Origin: an uncultured Oscillatoriales cyanobacterium
GTDB lineage: Bacteria; Cyanobacteriota; Cyanobacteriia; Cyanobacteriales; Microcoleaceae
DNA: 41,012 bases
Direction: 5' to 3'
NCBI GenBank assembly: GCA_903893625.1
Contig: CAITND010000069.1
Coordinates: 1 to 41,012, forward strand
Both the position numbers and the translations under genes were made by a program. Under the pieces are notes generated by a model that ran no database searches, had not been told where the DNA came from, and worked only from the letters and a program-made list of their open reading frames with translations. Shown here one piece after another: positions 7,515-15,584 of the stretch; within the stretch, counting starts at the first letter, position 1, and each line of letters starts with the position of its first letter.

Positions 7515-8063
7515 TTATTTCAAGCCCATTCTCAACCGAGCTAGACGGTTTTGAGCTTCTGCGTCCAAGGAATTGGCCAAGAAACGACTAGAAGATTGCT
7601 TCCGAGGTTGATGACGGCGTTGGCGACGTCGGGTTGTGGCTTCCACCGTTTCTGCTAACTGTTCGGCGGACATCCACTCCGCACCATACCCCGTGACGGT
7701 CAACTGTTGAGCGCGGTCTGAAGTCGCTACAATTAATCGGCGTCGGGACAACCGCAATTGACGTCCCAAAGAAGCACAGAGTTTTTCAATATAAGTATCT
7801 GCGGTTTGCCCAAAACCTGTATAATGAATCGACACATTGCGGGTAATGGTTTCGCTGAAGCTGGGAGTATTTTGGTAGTGGGCATCAAACACAATGCGAG
7901 AATCTAACCCTTCAAAGGCACTGTAGTCTACCAAAGTTTCAATCAAATGCCTACGGGCTGCTTCCATCCCGTCACCATCGCGTTTCTGTCGCAATAGAGG
8001 CCAGATTCCAATAATGTTATAGCCATCTACAAATAAGACAGCTTTAGCGAGGGAGCTACTCAT
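7515..8063 (-). CDS. YacP-like NYN-domain ribonuclease
   Basis: A 182-residue protein of the YacP/Rae1-like NYN family (PIN-like nuclease fold). The first strand FVDGYNIIG carries Asp13 and Asn16. Further acidic residues sit in VFDAHYQN and VATSDRAQQ, as expected for a metal-dependent active site. The C-terminus is very basic (TRRRQRRHQPRK), suggesting RNA or ribosome contact. Bacillus Rae1 cleaves mRNA in the ribosomal A site; whether cyanobacterial members do so is not known. It is divergent from the alpha/beta hydrolase at 8230. Confidence 0.85.
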   Translation of the reverse strand: MSSSLAKAVLFVDGYNIIGIWPLLRQKRDGDGMEAARRHLIETLVDYSAFEGLDSRIVFDAHYQNTPSFSETITRNVSIHYTGFGQTADTYIEKLCASLGRQLRLSRRRLIVATSDRAQQLTVTGYGAEWMSAEQLAETVEATTRRRQRRHQPRKQSSSRFLANSLDAEAQNRLARLRMGLK

Positions 8064-8196
8064 GGTTCAGTTTTAAATAAACTTGCATGGGTTGGACGAC
8101 AAATCAGAAAGCGTCCAGAATCCATTTTTTCTTTACATAATATCACAGAACTATCTAGTTGATGGTTAACGGTTGACCGTTGACTGATTACTGATT

Positions 8197-8216
8197 CCTG
8201 AAACGTACATTTCAGG
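8197..8216. promoter_or_regulatory. Inverted repeat before alpha/beta hydrolase
   Basis: CCTGAAA (8197-8203) and TTTCAGG (8210-8216) flank a 6-base CGTACA loop, 14 bp before the hydrolase ATG. Position allows an operator or a leader hairpin. Just upstream are ACTGATT-type heptamers (8182-8195). Confidence 0.35.
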
Positions 8217-8229
8217 ATACGATAGGACT

Positions 8230-9081
8230 ATGGCTACTATCGATATCCAGGGAGTTCAACACACTTACGAATTGACGTCGCCCACCTCATCTGGTGGCGT
8301 GCTGGTCTTTATTCACGGCTGGTTGCTAAGTCGTCATTATTGGCAACCCGTCATTGACCTGTTATCCCCCGAATATCAATGTTTATCTTATGATTTACGG
8401 GGATTTGGGAATTCTCAAATGTTGGCAGGACATCCATCACGACTTGCGGTTTATACCCCCATTTCCTACGCTGAAGATTTAGCAATTCTGTTGGACACCC
8501 TAAACCTCAACAATGCTTGGTTAGTGGGTCATTCGCTGGGAGGAACCATTGCCCTGTTAGGGGCAGACAAACTCCCTGAAGCGGTAAAAGGCGTGATTTG
8601 TGTTAACGCTGGCGGGGGAATTTACTTAAAAGAGGAATTTGAAAAATTTCGTTCCGTTGGCGAACAAATTGTTAAATTTCGCCCCCGATGGCTGTGTTAT
8701 TTACCCCTATTGGATTTAATCTTTACTCGCGCTCAAGTGGCTTGTCCGATTAAACAACGGTGGGGACGACAACGGTTAATCGATTTTGTCATCGCCCATC
8801 CTGAAGCTGCATTAGGGGCGTTATTAGATTCCACGACCGAAGCGGAAGTGCATCGTTTACCGCAAGTGGTGTCTCGACTCCAGCAACCCGTTTATTTTCT
8901 CGCGGGACTGCAAGATGGAATTATGGAACCCCAATATGTCCGCCATTTAGCTAGTTTTCATTGGCTATTTCGTCAAGGGGATAACAATGTGATTGAAATC
9001 CCTAATTGTGGACATTTAGCAATGGTGGAGCAAACTCATACTGTTGTCGAGCACATCAGAACGATTCTGACCCAGTATTAG
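8230..9081 (+). CDS. Alpha/beta hydrolase
   Basis: A 283-residue soluble alpha/beta hydrolase. The oxyanion region is FIHGWLLS (28-35), the nucleophile elbow is GHSLGG with Ser102, and the acid and base are likely Asp229 (AGLQDG) and His262 (CGHLAM). All three catalytic residues are therefore present. A cap region rich in Arg/Trp lies about residues 135-200. The substrate cannot be told from sequence; esterase, lipase and dehalogenase folds share these motifs. It lies 83 bp before the BT1 carrier and could be co-transcribed with it. Confidence 0.85.
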   Translation: MATIDIQGVQHTYELTSPTSSGGVLVFIHGWLLSRHYWQPVIDLLSPEYQCLSYDLRGFGNSQMLAGHPSRLAVYTPISYAEDLAILLDTLNLNNAWLVGHSLGGTIALLGADKLPEAVKGVICVNAGGGIYLKEEFEKFRSVGEQIVKFRPRWLCYLPLLDLIFTRAQVACPIKQRWGRQRLIDFVIAHPEAALGALLDSTTEAEVHRLPQVVSRLQQPVYFLAGLQDGIMEPQYVRHLASFHWLFRQGDNNVIEIPNCGHLAMVEQTHTVVEHIRTILTQY

Positions 9082-9164
9082 ACCCTTTCCCCATCCTTCC
9101 ACTTCAGGTCAGCAGGCTATGATAGATATATTCACATTACTTAATATTTCTTTACCAAACCCTG

Positions 9165-10529
9165 ATGACTTCAACAAGCATCGACAAGCTCAAGCAATTT
9201 TTTAAGAAAACAATATTTTTTGGGAATGACCCAACCCCAGAACTGATCGCTATTTTGCTGGTGTACGTTGTCCAGGGGATTTTGGGACTCGCCCGTTTAG
9301 GGGTAAGTTTTTTCCTCAAGGATGAATTGGGGATGAGTCCGGCGGAAGTGTCGGTATTACTGGGAATTGTGGCTATTCCTTGGGTGGTGAAACCTTTATT
9401 CGGGTTCATTTCCGATGGTTTACCTATTTTTGGCTATCGTCGGCGTCCCTATTTAATCCTATCGGGACTGTTGGGGGCGTTATCCTGGGTGGCTATGGCG
9501 ACAATTGTTCATACCCCTTGGGCGGCTACGGGTGCGATGGTGTTGAGTTCCCTTTCCATTGCGATGAGCGATGTGATTGTAGATTCTTTGGTGGTAGAAA
9601 GGGCGCGTCATGAATCCATTAGTAATGTCGGTTCTTTACAATCGGTCTGCTGGGGAGCATCGGCTGTAGGAGGGTTAATTACAGCCTATTTAAGTGGTTT
9701 TTTATTAGAGAAATTTCCCCCACAAACGGTATTTTTAATGACAGCAATTTTCCCCTTAATTGTTTCCTTGGTAGCCGGATTAATTACAGAAGAATTTCAG
9801 AGTCAACCCTCTAATTGGGAACTGGTCAAACAGCAAATTAAAAACCTCCGTCAAGCCATAACCCAAAAATCAATCTGGTTGCCCACAGCCTTTGTTTTTG
9901 TTTGGCAAGCTACACCAACGGCTGATGCTGCCTTTTTCTTTTTTACCACTAATGAATTAGGATTTCAACCAGAATTTTTAGGGCGAGTTCGTTTAGTGAC
10001 TAGCATTGCATCCTTAATCGGAGTTTGGCTATTTCAACGATTTTTTAAGTCCGTTTCCTTTCGGACAATCTTTTTTTGGTCAACGATTATTTCAACGTTG
10101 TTGGGAATGACCATGTTATTATTAGTTACCCATACAAATCGCACTCTGGGGATTGATGATCATTGGTTTAGTTTAGGGGATAGTTTGATTTTAGCGGTCA
10201 TGGGGCAAATTGCCTATATGCCTGTGTTAGTTTTAGCCGTCCGTTTATGTCCTCCGGGGGTAGAAGCCACATTATTTGCCTTATTAATGTCGGTTTCTAA
10301 TTTAGCCGGATTAATTTCTTATGAATTGGGGGCTTTACTGACTTATTGGTTTGGGATTACTGAAACAAACTTTAATCAATTATGGTTACTGGTAATTGTC
10401 ACGAATCTTAGCACTTTATTACCACTTCCTTTCATTCATTGGTTGCCCAATAGTAGTTCAGAAACTGAACCCTTAACGGTCACCAGTCAACCCTTGATTC
10501 CTGCTATAGAATCAGGGGAAGTTTATTAA
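9165..10529 (+). CDS. BT1-family folate/biopterin transporter
   Basis: A 454-residue polytopic protein with about 12 membrane segments. The opening (FGNDPTPELIAILLVYVVQG, then LARLGVSFFLKDELGMSPAE) and KPLFGFISDGLPIFGYRRRPY are characteristic of the BT1 branch of the major facilitator superfamily. In Synechocystis and in plant plastids this branch carries folates (Slr0642 is the cyanobacterial reference). It is located in the cytoplasmic membrane. The substrate is inferred from the family. The start is ATG at 9165. Confidence 0.87.
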   Translation: MTSTSIDKLKQFFKKTIFFGNDPTPELIAILLVYVVQGILGLARLGVSFFLKDELGMSPAEVSVLLGIVAIPWVVKPLFGFISDGLPIFGYRRRPYLILSGLLGALSWVAMATIVHTPWAATGAMVLSSLSIAMSDVIVDSLVVERARHESISNVGSLQSVCWGASAVGGLITAYLSGFLLEKFPPQTVFLMTAIFPLIVSLVAGLITEEFQSQPSNWELVKQQIKNLRQAITQKSIWLPTAFVFVWQATPTADAAFFFFTTNELGFQPEFLGRVRLVTSIASLIGVWLFQRFFKSVSFRTIFFWSTIISTLLGMTMLLLVTHTNRTLGIDDHWFSLGDSLILAVMGQIAYMPVLVLAVRLCPPGVEATLFALLMSVSNLAGLISYELGALLTYWFGITETNFNQLWLLVIVTNLSTLLPLPFIHWLPNSSSETEPLTVTSQPLIPAIESGEVY

Positions 10530-10606
10530 TTAATTAAAAATCTATTGCTATTTATTGTATCCACAGGTTATATTCAAGTTAAATTTTTTTCTTGAACCTT
10601 GATTTT

Positions 10607-11557
10607 ATGGATTTGACTGTGGCAATTCGCACCTATAATCGATCAGCACAATTACGACAGGTATTAGATCAACTTTCTCAACAAAAGAATACAGACGGGA
10701 TTGTTTGGGAAATCGTGATTGTTGATAATAATAGTACGGATGATACATTACCATTGGTTAAACAGTATCAAGCCCATTGGCCAAATGCCTATCCAATTCG
10801 ATATTTCTTGGAAACTCAGCAAGGGGCTGTTTTTGCCAGACAACGGTGCATCAAAGAAGCTGAGGGAGAGTTAATTGGGTTTCTTGATGATGATAATTTT
10901 CCTACCTCGAATTGGGTGTATGCAGCTTATTCCTTTGGGAAATTATATCCAAAAGCCGTTGCATATGGTAGTCGTATTTTAGGAAAATTTGAGGTGGAAC
11001 CTCCTGAAAATTTTGAGAGGATTGAATCTTTTTTAGCCCTAAAGGATCGAGGATCAAAACCTAATTTATATAAGCCAAAAATCCTGAGTCTTCCCCCTGG
11101 AGCAGGGTTAGTCATTAGAAAAAAAATCTGGTTAGAAAATGTTCCTAACTCTTTGAAATTGTTAGGGCCAGTGGGAGAATTTTTATCAGGAAAAGGAGAA
11201 GACTTTGAAGCCTTATTATATTTAGCTAAAGCTGGGGAAATTTGGTATAATCCTGAAATGATAATTGAACATGAAATCCCATCTCGACGACTCGAAAAAG
11301 ATTACTTATTGGGTTTGATTCGCAGCGTAGGTTTAAGTCTTTTTCAAATGCGAATTACAACGGCAAATAATTGGGAAAAACCAATGATTGCCATGCAACT
11401 TATTTTGGGAAACCTCAGACGTGCCATCCTCCACTTAAGCAAATATAGAGGTAAAGTTAAAACCGATTTAATTGCTGCTTGTGAAATGGAATTTTTCTTA
11501 AGCGGAATGGTCAGTCCTTTTTATGGTATAAAACAAAATTTAAAACGAAATAAATAG
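10607..11557 (+). CDS. GT2 family glycosyltransferase (HpsE-like)
   Basis: A GT-A fold glycosyltransferase of family 2 (316 residues from ATG at 10607; an in-frame TTG at 10592 would add five). The nucleotide-binding start is LTVAIRTYNRS, with VDNNSTDDT and the metal-binding FLDDDNFP. The acceptor-side GAGLVIRKKIW and a GKGEDFEALLYLAKAG segment (ED motif) follow. The overall pattern is like glycosyltransferases of the cyanobacterial hormogonium/exopolysaccharide (hps) loci, but I assign no symbol. Glycosyltransferase fragments and a second intact GT2 gene follow on the same strand, suggesting one surface-polysaccharide locus. Confidence 0.83.
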   Translation: MDLTVAIRTYNRSAQLRQVLDQLSQQKNTDGIVWEIVIVDNNSTDDTLPLVKQYQAHWPNAYPIRYFLETQQGAVFARQRCIKEAEGELIGFLDDDNFPTSNWVYAAYSFGKLYPKAVAYGSRILGKFEVEPPENFERIESFLALKDRGSKPNLYKPKILSLPPGAGLVIRKKIWLENVPNSLKLLGPVGEFLSGKGEDFEALLYLAKAGEIWYNPEMIIEHEIPSRRLEKDYLLGLIRSVGLSLFQMRITTANNWEKPMIAMQLILGNLRRAILHLSKYRGKVKTDLIAACEMEFFLSGMVSPFYGIKQNLKRNK

Positions 11558-11565
11558 GATAATTT

Positions 11566-11625
11566 ATGAACAAACTCAATGATCAGCTTGTAGAGATTTA
11601 TCAAACGGTTTGTCAAACCCCTTAA
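11566..11625 (+). pseudogene. Short truncated frame in glycosyltransferase locus
   Basis: A 19-codon frame (MNKLNDQLVEIYQTVCQTP then stop) starts 8 bases after the preceding glycosyltransferase. It is too short to be an enzyme. Its position and the broken frame that follows suggest the leftover start of a deleted gene. Confidence 0.3.
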
Positions 11626-11661
11626 AACCAACACTTTCCTAAGAAAAAAAGAGTTTTTACT

Positions 11662-11841
11662 ATGAACACTTATCAAGTTACAATTGTTGTTGTACCTCGT
11701 GAACGTTTTAGTTGTACCCCTCGTTCCTTTGATGGTTATTTTAAAAATAAATATAAAAAATTAGGATGGCGGCGAAAAGATCCAATTTTGCGTCCACTTA
11801 AAGATGAATTTAGGAGGAATAAAATTAGCTATAATACTTAA
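11662..11841 (+). pseudogene. Truncated glycosyltransferase remnant
   Basis: A 59-codon frame begins MNTYQVTIVVVPRERFSCT, which reads like the first strand of a second kind of glycosyltransferase found in cyanobacterial polysaccharide loci. After about residue 25 it changes to a basic segment (KNKYKKLGWRRKDP and onwards) without glycosyltransferase features. The catalytic DxD region is missing. I read it as an internally deleted gene, with the tail perhaps from the original 3' end. Confidence 0.5.
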
Positions 11842-11865
11842 CATACTCCTAATTAAAAAAGTCTA

Positions 11866-12894
11866 ATGAAATTTAGCATCGTGATTACAACCTATAACCG
11901 AATAACTTTACTGAAACGGTCAATTGATTCGGCATTGAATCAAACAGTTTTCTGTGAAGTTGTGGTTGCTGATGATTGTTCCTCCGATGGAACAGAAGAC
12001 TATGTTCGCCGTTTATCCGCCTCCTTAGTTCAACAAGGAGATGATCGTTTAGTGTATTATCGAAATGAGTCTAACCAAGGTCATTCTGTCACCATGAATG
12101 CCGGGGTTGCAGTTGCTTCTGGAGATTGGATTAAACCTATGGATGATGATGATTATTTGGCGTTGAATTGCATTGAAGAAATGCTCAAAGCAATCACAAC
12201 CTATCAAACCAAAGTCAGTCAAAACTCATCCTTCCAGGCGGTAATTTGTTCCTGTCAAGCGGCTCAAGTAGACCCTAACGGTTTAGAATTAAGTCGAACT
12301 CGCATCAGCGGCCCTGGCACAGTTTATTATATTCCCCAGGAAGATATTCACTATGGAATGTTATTAGAACAAGTGCCGTTTGGAACCCCCGTTCAAGTCG
12401 CCTATCGTAAAGATGCGTTTCTCAAATCAGGAGGATGGGATTCGAGTTTAGATATTAATTGTGATGATATTGATTCTTGGATCAAAATTGCTCAATTTGG
12501 GGATGCGATTTTTCTTAATCAATGTTTAGCTTATCGAACGATTTGGCCAGGAGCTTATAATCAGAAAGTGTCTTTGGAAAAACGACTAGATGCTAATATT
12601 TTAATTAAGGAAAAAATTTATCAACGAGTACATCAAAAACATCACATCCGACTCCCTAAACTCGAACATATCCGTGATTATCTGAAATTGCATTGGAGTA
12701 TTGTAGCTCTAAAAAAAGCTAAACTTAGGAATGCTTTTTATTTTTGCTCAACGTCTTTGTTTTCTCTTCAAGGTTGGAAATTATTACTATCCTCTATTGT
12801 TAATCGAAAACAACAAGGGTTAAAATTTAAACAAATATTCAGGAGAAATAAAGAATCAGAGGTTTTAGTCAAAAAAAATATTTTAATTGAATAA
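11866..12894 (+). CDS. GT2 family glycosyltransferase
   Basis: A 342-residue family 2 glycosyltransferase. FSIVITTYNR opens the GT-A fold, VVADDCSSDGTEDY binds the nucleotide, and IKPMDDDDYL holds the DxD metal site (about residue 88). A C-terminal region of basic amphipathic helices may contact the membrane. It starts 24 bp after the glycosyltransferase remnant and ends 4 bp before the ABC-2 permease ATG, so the last two genes are likely co-transcribed. The product is likely a sugar transfer step in exopolysaccharide or lipid-linked glycan assembly. Confidence 0.85.
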   Translation: MKFSIVITTYNRITLLKRSIDSALNQTVFCEVVVADDCSSDGTEDYVRRLSASLVQQGDDRLVYYRNESNQGHSVTMNAGVAVASGDWIKPMDDDDYLALNCIEEMLKAITTYQTKVSQNSSFQAVICSCQAAQVDPNGLELSRTRISGPGTVYYIPQEDIHYGMLLEQVPFGTPVQVAYRKDAFLKSGGWDSSLDINCDDIDSWIKIAQFGDAIFLNQCLAYRTIWPGAYNQKVSLEKRLDANILIKEKIYQRVHQKHHIRLPKLEHIRDYLKLHWSIVALKKAKLRNAFYFCSTSLFSLQGWKLLLSSIVNRKQQGLKFKQIFRRNKESEVLVKKNILIE

Positions 12895-12898
12895 TTCT

Positions 12899-13687
12899 AT
12901 GAGACATATTTTTAAAATTGCTCAAACTTTACTGGTGACATACTATGCCTACATGGTTGAATATCGAGCCGAATTGTTTTTATGGGCCTTGTCTGGTTCC
13001 TTACCGTTTATTTTAATGGGAATTTGGATTAAAGCCTCCCAAACGGGTAAAATTGAACTGAGTGATATTGAATTTGCTCGCTATTTTTTAGCCGCATTTA
13101 TTGTTCGACAAGCTAACGTAGTTTGGGTGATTTGGGAATTTGAAAAAGAGGTCATTCAAGGAAAACTTTCTCCTAAATTATTACAACCTATTGATCCAGT
13201 TTGGCATCATTTTCTTAGCCATATTGCCGAACGATTTGCCCGTTTTCCCTTTATTTTAGGGCTAATTCTTTTATTTTTTGCCCTGTATCCTCAATCTTTT
13301 TGGATACCCAGTTTGGGACGAATTTTGTTATTTTTATTAATATTAATCTTGGCTTTTATGCTGCGATTTATTATTCAATATACCTTTGCTCTATTTTCCT
13401 TCTGGACAGAACGAGCCAGTGCAATTGAACAAATTTGGTATTTACCCTATTTATTTTTATCAGGAATCATTGCACCTTTAGAAGTATTTCCTCCCTTGAT
13501 TCGGGAAATAACATTATGGACTCCCTTTCCCTACCTGGTTTATTTTCCCGCTTCTATTCTTGTTGGGTTTCCCATTGATATATTTCGCAGTCTATTAATG
13601 ATATTCTTTTGGGGAATTTTATTTTTTATTGCTAACCGTTGGTTATGGAAACAAGGGTTAAAACAATATTCAGGAATGGGAGCTTAA
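12899..13687 (+). CDS. ABC-2 type permease subunit
   Basis: A 262-residue integral membrane protein with about six membrane segments, matching the ABC-2 permease family typified by PF06182. The amphipathic N-terminus is MRHIFKIAQTLL, and the late FLSGIIAPLEVFPPLIREI segment is characteristic. The ATG at 12899 is preferred over an in-frame TTG at 12887 that would overlap the upstream gene. Such subunits normally pair with a second permease and an ATPase; neither is in the window. Placement next to glycosyltransferases suggests export of a polysaccharide or glycolipid. Confidence 0.8.
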   Translation: MRHIFKIAQTLLVTYYAYMVEYRAELFLWALSGSLPFILMGIWIKASQTGKIELSDIEFARYFLAAFIVRQANVVWVIWEFEKEVIQGKLSPKLLQPIDPVWHHFLSHIAERFARFPFILGLILLFFALYPQSFWIPSLGRILLFLLILILAFMLRFIIQYTFALFSFWTERASAIEQIWYLPYLFLSGIIAPLEVFPPLIREITLWTPFPYLVYFPASILVGFPIDIFRSLLMIFFWGILFFIANRWLWKQGLKQYSGMGA

Positions 13688-13689
13688 AA

Positions 13690-13744
13690 GTAGTGAGTCC
13701 TTCAGGACTCTCTTTCTAAGAAAAAGCCCTTTAGGGCTTACTAC
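13690..13744. repeat. Nested palindromes able to form a three-way junction
   Basis: Two small hairpins, GAGTCC-TTCA-GGACTC (13695-13710) and AGCCCT-TT-AGGGCT (13725-13738), are enclosed by outer arms GTAGTGAG (13690) and CTTACTAC (13737-13744) that pair with one G-T. The whole unit looks like a compact repetitive palindromic element of the REP/MITE kind. It follows the ABC-2 gene directly and may terminate or stabilise its transcript. Confidence 0.6.
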
Positions 13745-13809
13745 GATTTAATGGGTTGTATTAATATAAATAAAGCCATCTTAAATCAATGATTAGGAAT
13801 ACATCAACC

Positions 13810-14244
13810 ATGAGACTACTTCATACAATGTTACGAGTGGGAAACCTAGACTGTTCCTTAAAATTTTACTGCGATATTTTAGGGATGAAACTGCTGCGTC
13901 AGAAAGACTATCCCGGAGGTGAATTTACCTTAGCCTTTGTGGGGTATGGCGATGAATCCGAGCATAGCGTGATTGAGTTAACCTATAACTGGGGGGTAGA
14001 ACAATATGAAATCGGTACAGGTTATGGTCATATTGCCCTCGGTGTCGATGATATTTACCGGACTTGTGAACAAATTAGAGCCTCAGGCGGTAAAATTACC
14101 CGTGAACCCGGCCCGATGAAACATGGAAGCACTGTAATTGCGTTTGTCGAAGATCCCGATGGTTATAAAATTGAACTGATTCAGCTAGGAACTCAGGGAG
14201 CAAATTCAGAGAAAGAAACGACTGTTTCTGCTTCTAAAACATAA
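13810..14244 (+). CDS. gloA: Glyoxalase I (lactoylglutathione lyase)
   Basis: GloA isomerises the methylglyoxal-glutathione hemithioacetal to S-lactoylglutathione. From the ATG at 13810 (144 residues) the metal ligands fall at His5 (LLHTML), Glu56 (SVIELTYNW), His74 (GYGHIAL) and Glu122 (YKIELIQ). These are the positions of the E. coli nickel enzyme, and this is why I prefer this start to the in-frame ATG at 13789. It is a cytosolic dimer by family. It is a single gene, followed by a hairpin terminator at 14261-14283. The C-terminus carries a short extra tail ([15 protein letters not shown]). Confidence 0.95.
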   Translation: MRLLHTMLRVGNLDCSLKFYCDILGMKLLRQKDYPGGEFTLAFVGYGDESEHSVIELTYNWGVEQYEIGTGYGHIALGVDDIYRTCEQIRASGGKITREPGPMKHGSTVIAFVEDPDGYKIELIQLGTQGANSEKETTVSASKT

Positions 14245-14260
14245 TAAAACCCCACCCTAA

Positions 14261-14283
14261 CCCTCCCCTGACCAATGGGAGGG
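14261..14283 (+). terminator. Terminator after gloA
   Basis: CCCTCCC (14261-14267) pairs with GGGAGGG (14277-14283) around a 9-nt loop. ACAGGATTTTT follows, giving a strong GC stem with a short T-run a few bases on. It lies between gloA and the convergent cold-shock gene. Confidence 0.6.
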
Positions 14284-14389
14284 GACAGGATTTTTAGTTA
14301 AGTTTTTGTTGAATTGCGATCGCTCTATAAAATTGGCGATCGCACCGGAAAATTATCTAGGACAAGAGGGGGATCAAGTCTTACAAGTC

Positions 14390-14599
14390 TTAGATAAAAG
14401 TCACCTGATCTGCTGAGGGGCCTTTTGCACCCTGTATGACCTCAAATTCCACACGCTGACCTTCTGCTAGAGTTTTAAAGCCATCGGTTTTAATAGCCGA
14501 GTGATGCACGAAGATATCTTTAGAGCCATCGGCTGGGGTAATGAAACCAAAGCCTTTTGACTCGTTGAACCATTTGACCATACCGTGTATTTTAGCCAT
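14390..14599 (-). CDS. Cold-shock domain RNA-binding protein
   Basis: A 69-residue CspA-type OB-fold protein. [16 protein letters not shown] carries RNP1 (KGFGFI) and IFVHHSAI carries RNP2. The start is ATG at 14599 with AGAGG upstream; an in-frame extension to 14638 is less likely because it is not part of the fold. The upstream region on the minus strand contains TCTAAC/GTTAGA (14631-14636 and 14652-14657), a hairpin that could lie in a cold-shock leader. It acts as an RNA chaperone by family. It is convergent to gloA. Confidence 0.93.
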   Translation of the reverse strand: MAKIHGMVKWFNESKGFGFITPADGSKDIFVHHSAIKTDGFKTLAEGQRVEFEVIQGAKGPSADQVTFI

Positions 14600-14831
14600 G
14601 TTTTGACCTCTGGGTAAATTAACATTAACTTCTAACACCTATTCTATAAGAGTTAGATGGAAATTTTTGGATATATCTATTAGTTTAGCTGGTTTTTAGC
14701 CATTTTTAATCTGGGTACGAAAATATTAAGAATTGATTGAGGATTGAATGCAAAAGCAGAATATAGCAATCTGTGTAGGATTTAGGATAGGGTTTAGAAT
14801 TAGCTGATGAGGTTTTAATGGAGCCAGTTTA

Positions 14832-15230
14832 ATGTTCCAAGTGGGTGAAGTTTCCCGTCGTTTAGAACTCAATCCCCAAACGCTATATTTTTACGAGCGC
14901 ATCGGATTAATTCCTTCTCCCCAACGCACGGTCGCAGGTTATCGACTTTACAGTCAGGAAGATGTGGAACGCATTGCTTTTATTACTCGCGCTAAATCTT
15001 TGGGGCTAACTTTGGATGAGATTAAGGATATTTTAGCGTTGAAAGATGGGCGAGAACTCACCTGTCAAGCGGTCTATGAGCGACTCAACCAGAAAATTCA
15101 AGATCTTCAAGAAAATATTCAGAAAATACAGACCTTACACGATGAATTATTGCCATTATTAGAACAATGTCATCGCAATTTTGACCATCCCGATCCGACT
15201 CATCAATGTATTGTTTTGGAACAAGACTGA
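14832..15230 (+). CDS. MerR-family metal-sensing regulator (ZntR/CadR-like)
   Basis: A 132-residue MerR protein. The winged HTH is FQVGEVSRRLELNPQTLYFY with GYRLYSQEDVERI, and a dimerisation helix covers about residues 80-112. Thiols at Cys78, Cys113 and Cys126, with His114, His119 and His124, lie close to the positions of the zinc-site ligands of ZntR. This marks it as a soft-metal or metalloid sensor rather than a drug-type MerR. GGAG lies 8 nt before the ATG. It is followed, after 94 bp, by a cassette of transport and redox genes. The spacer holds a promoter with the long spacing that MerR proteins correct by DNA distortion. The cognate metal cannot be read from sequence. Confidence 0.88.
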   Translation: MFQVGEVSRRLELNPQTLYFYERIGLIPSPQRTVAGYRLYSQEDVERIAFITRAKSLGLTLDEIKDILALKDGRELTCQAVYERLNQKIQDLQENIQKIQTLHDELLPLLEQCHRNFDHPDPTHQCIVLEQD

Positions 15231-15248
15231 AAAAACTTCTAAAAACCC

Positions 15249-15280
15249 TTGACCTTATACTCATGTATAGGGATTATTCT
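15249..15280 (+). promoter_or_regulatory. MerR-type promoter with 20-bp spacer
   Basis: A -35 box TTGACC (15249-15254) and a -10 box TATTCT (15275-15280) are separated by 20 bp, beyond the usual 17. The spacer carries the dyad CCTTATAC-TCA-TGTATAGG (15253-15271). Over-long spacing with a central dyad is the hallmark of MerR-activated promoters (19-20 bp). It reads towards the thioredoxin-like gene at 15325. Confidence 0.8.
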
Positions 15281-15324
15281 AGGACTTAACCACCTAACCC
15301 TCTACAAAGAAAAGGAGTTAAGTC

Positions 15325-15567
15325 ATGAATACTATCAAGATTGAAGTCTTAGGAACAGGTTGTAAAAAATGTCAGCAGTTAGAAGCCAATACTCAGGAAG
15401 CACTCGCCTCCCTCAAGCTAAATGCAGAAGTGCTGCATATTACTGACCCCATCGAAATTGCTAAACGTGGGGTGATGTCTACCCCTGCATTAGTCGTTAA
15501 TGGCAAAGTTGTTAGTAAAGGAAAAGTGATCACTCCCGCAGAAATTCAACCGCTACTATTAGTTTAA
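15325..15567 (+). CDS. Thioredoxin-like redox protein (CxxC)
   Basis: An 80-residue minimal thioredoxin fold of the TM0996/MTH895 type. The active site is GTGCKKCQQLE, with Cys13 and Cys16, and the cis-proline strand is VMSTPALVVNGK. It is cytosolic, with no signal peptide. AAGGAG precedes the ATG. These proteins often sit beside ArsP-type (PF03773) permeases, as here, 17 bp upstream of one. The inferred role is thiol exchange or metal(loid) hand-over to the permease. It is the first gene after the MerR-type promoter. Confidence 0.88.
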   Translation: MNTIKIEVLGTGCKKCQQLEANTQEALASLKLNAEVLHITDPIEIAKRGVMSTPALVVNGKVVSKGKVITPAEIQPLLLV

Positions 15568-15584
15568 ACATAGAAGGATAAATC

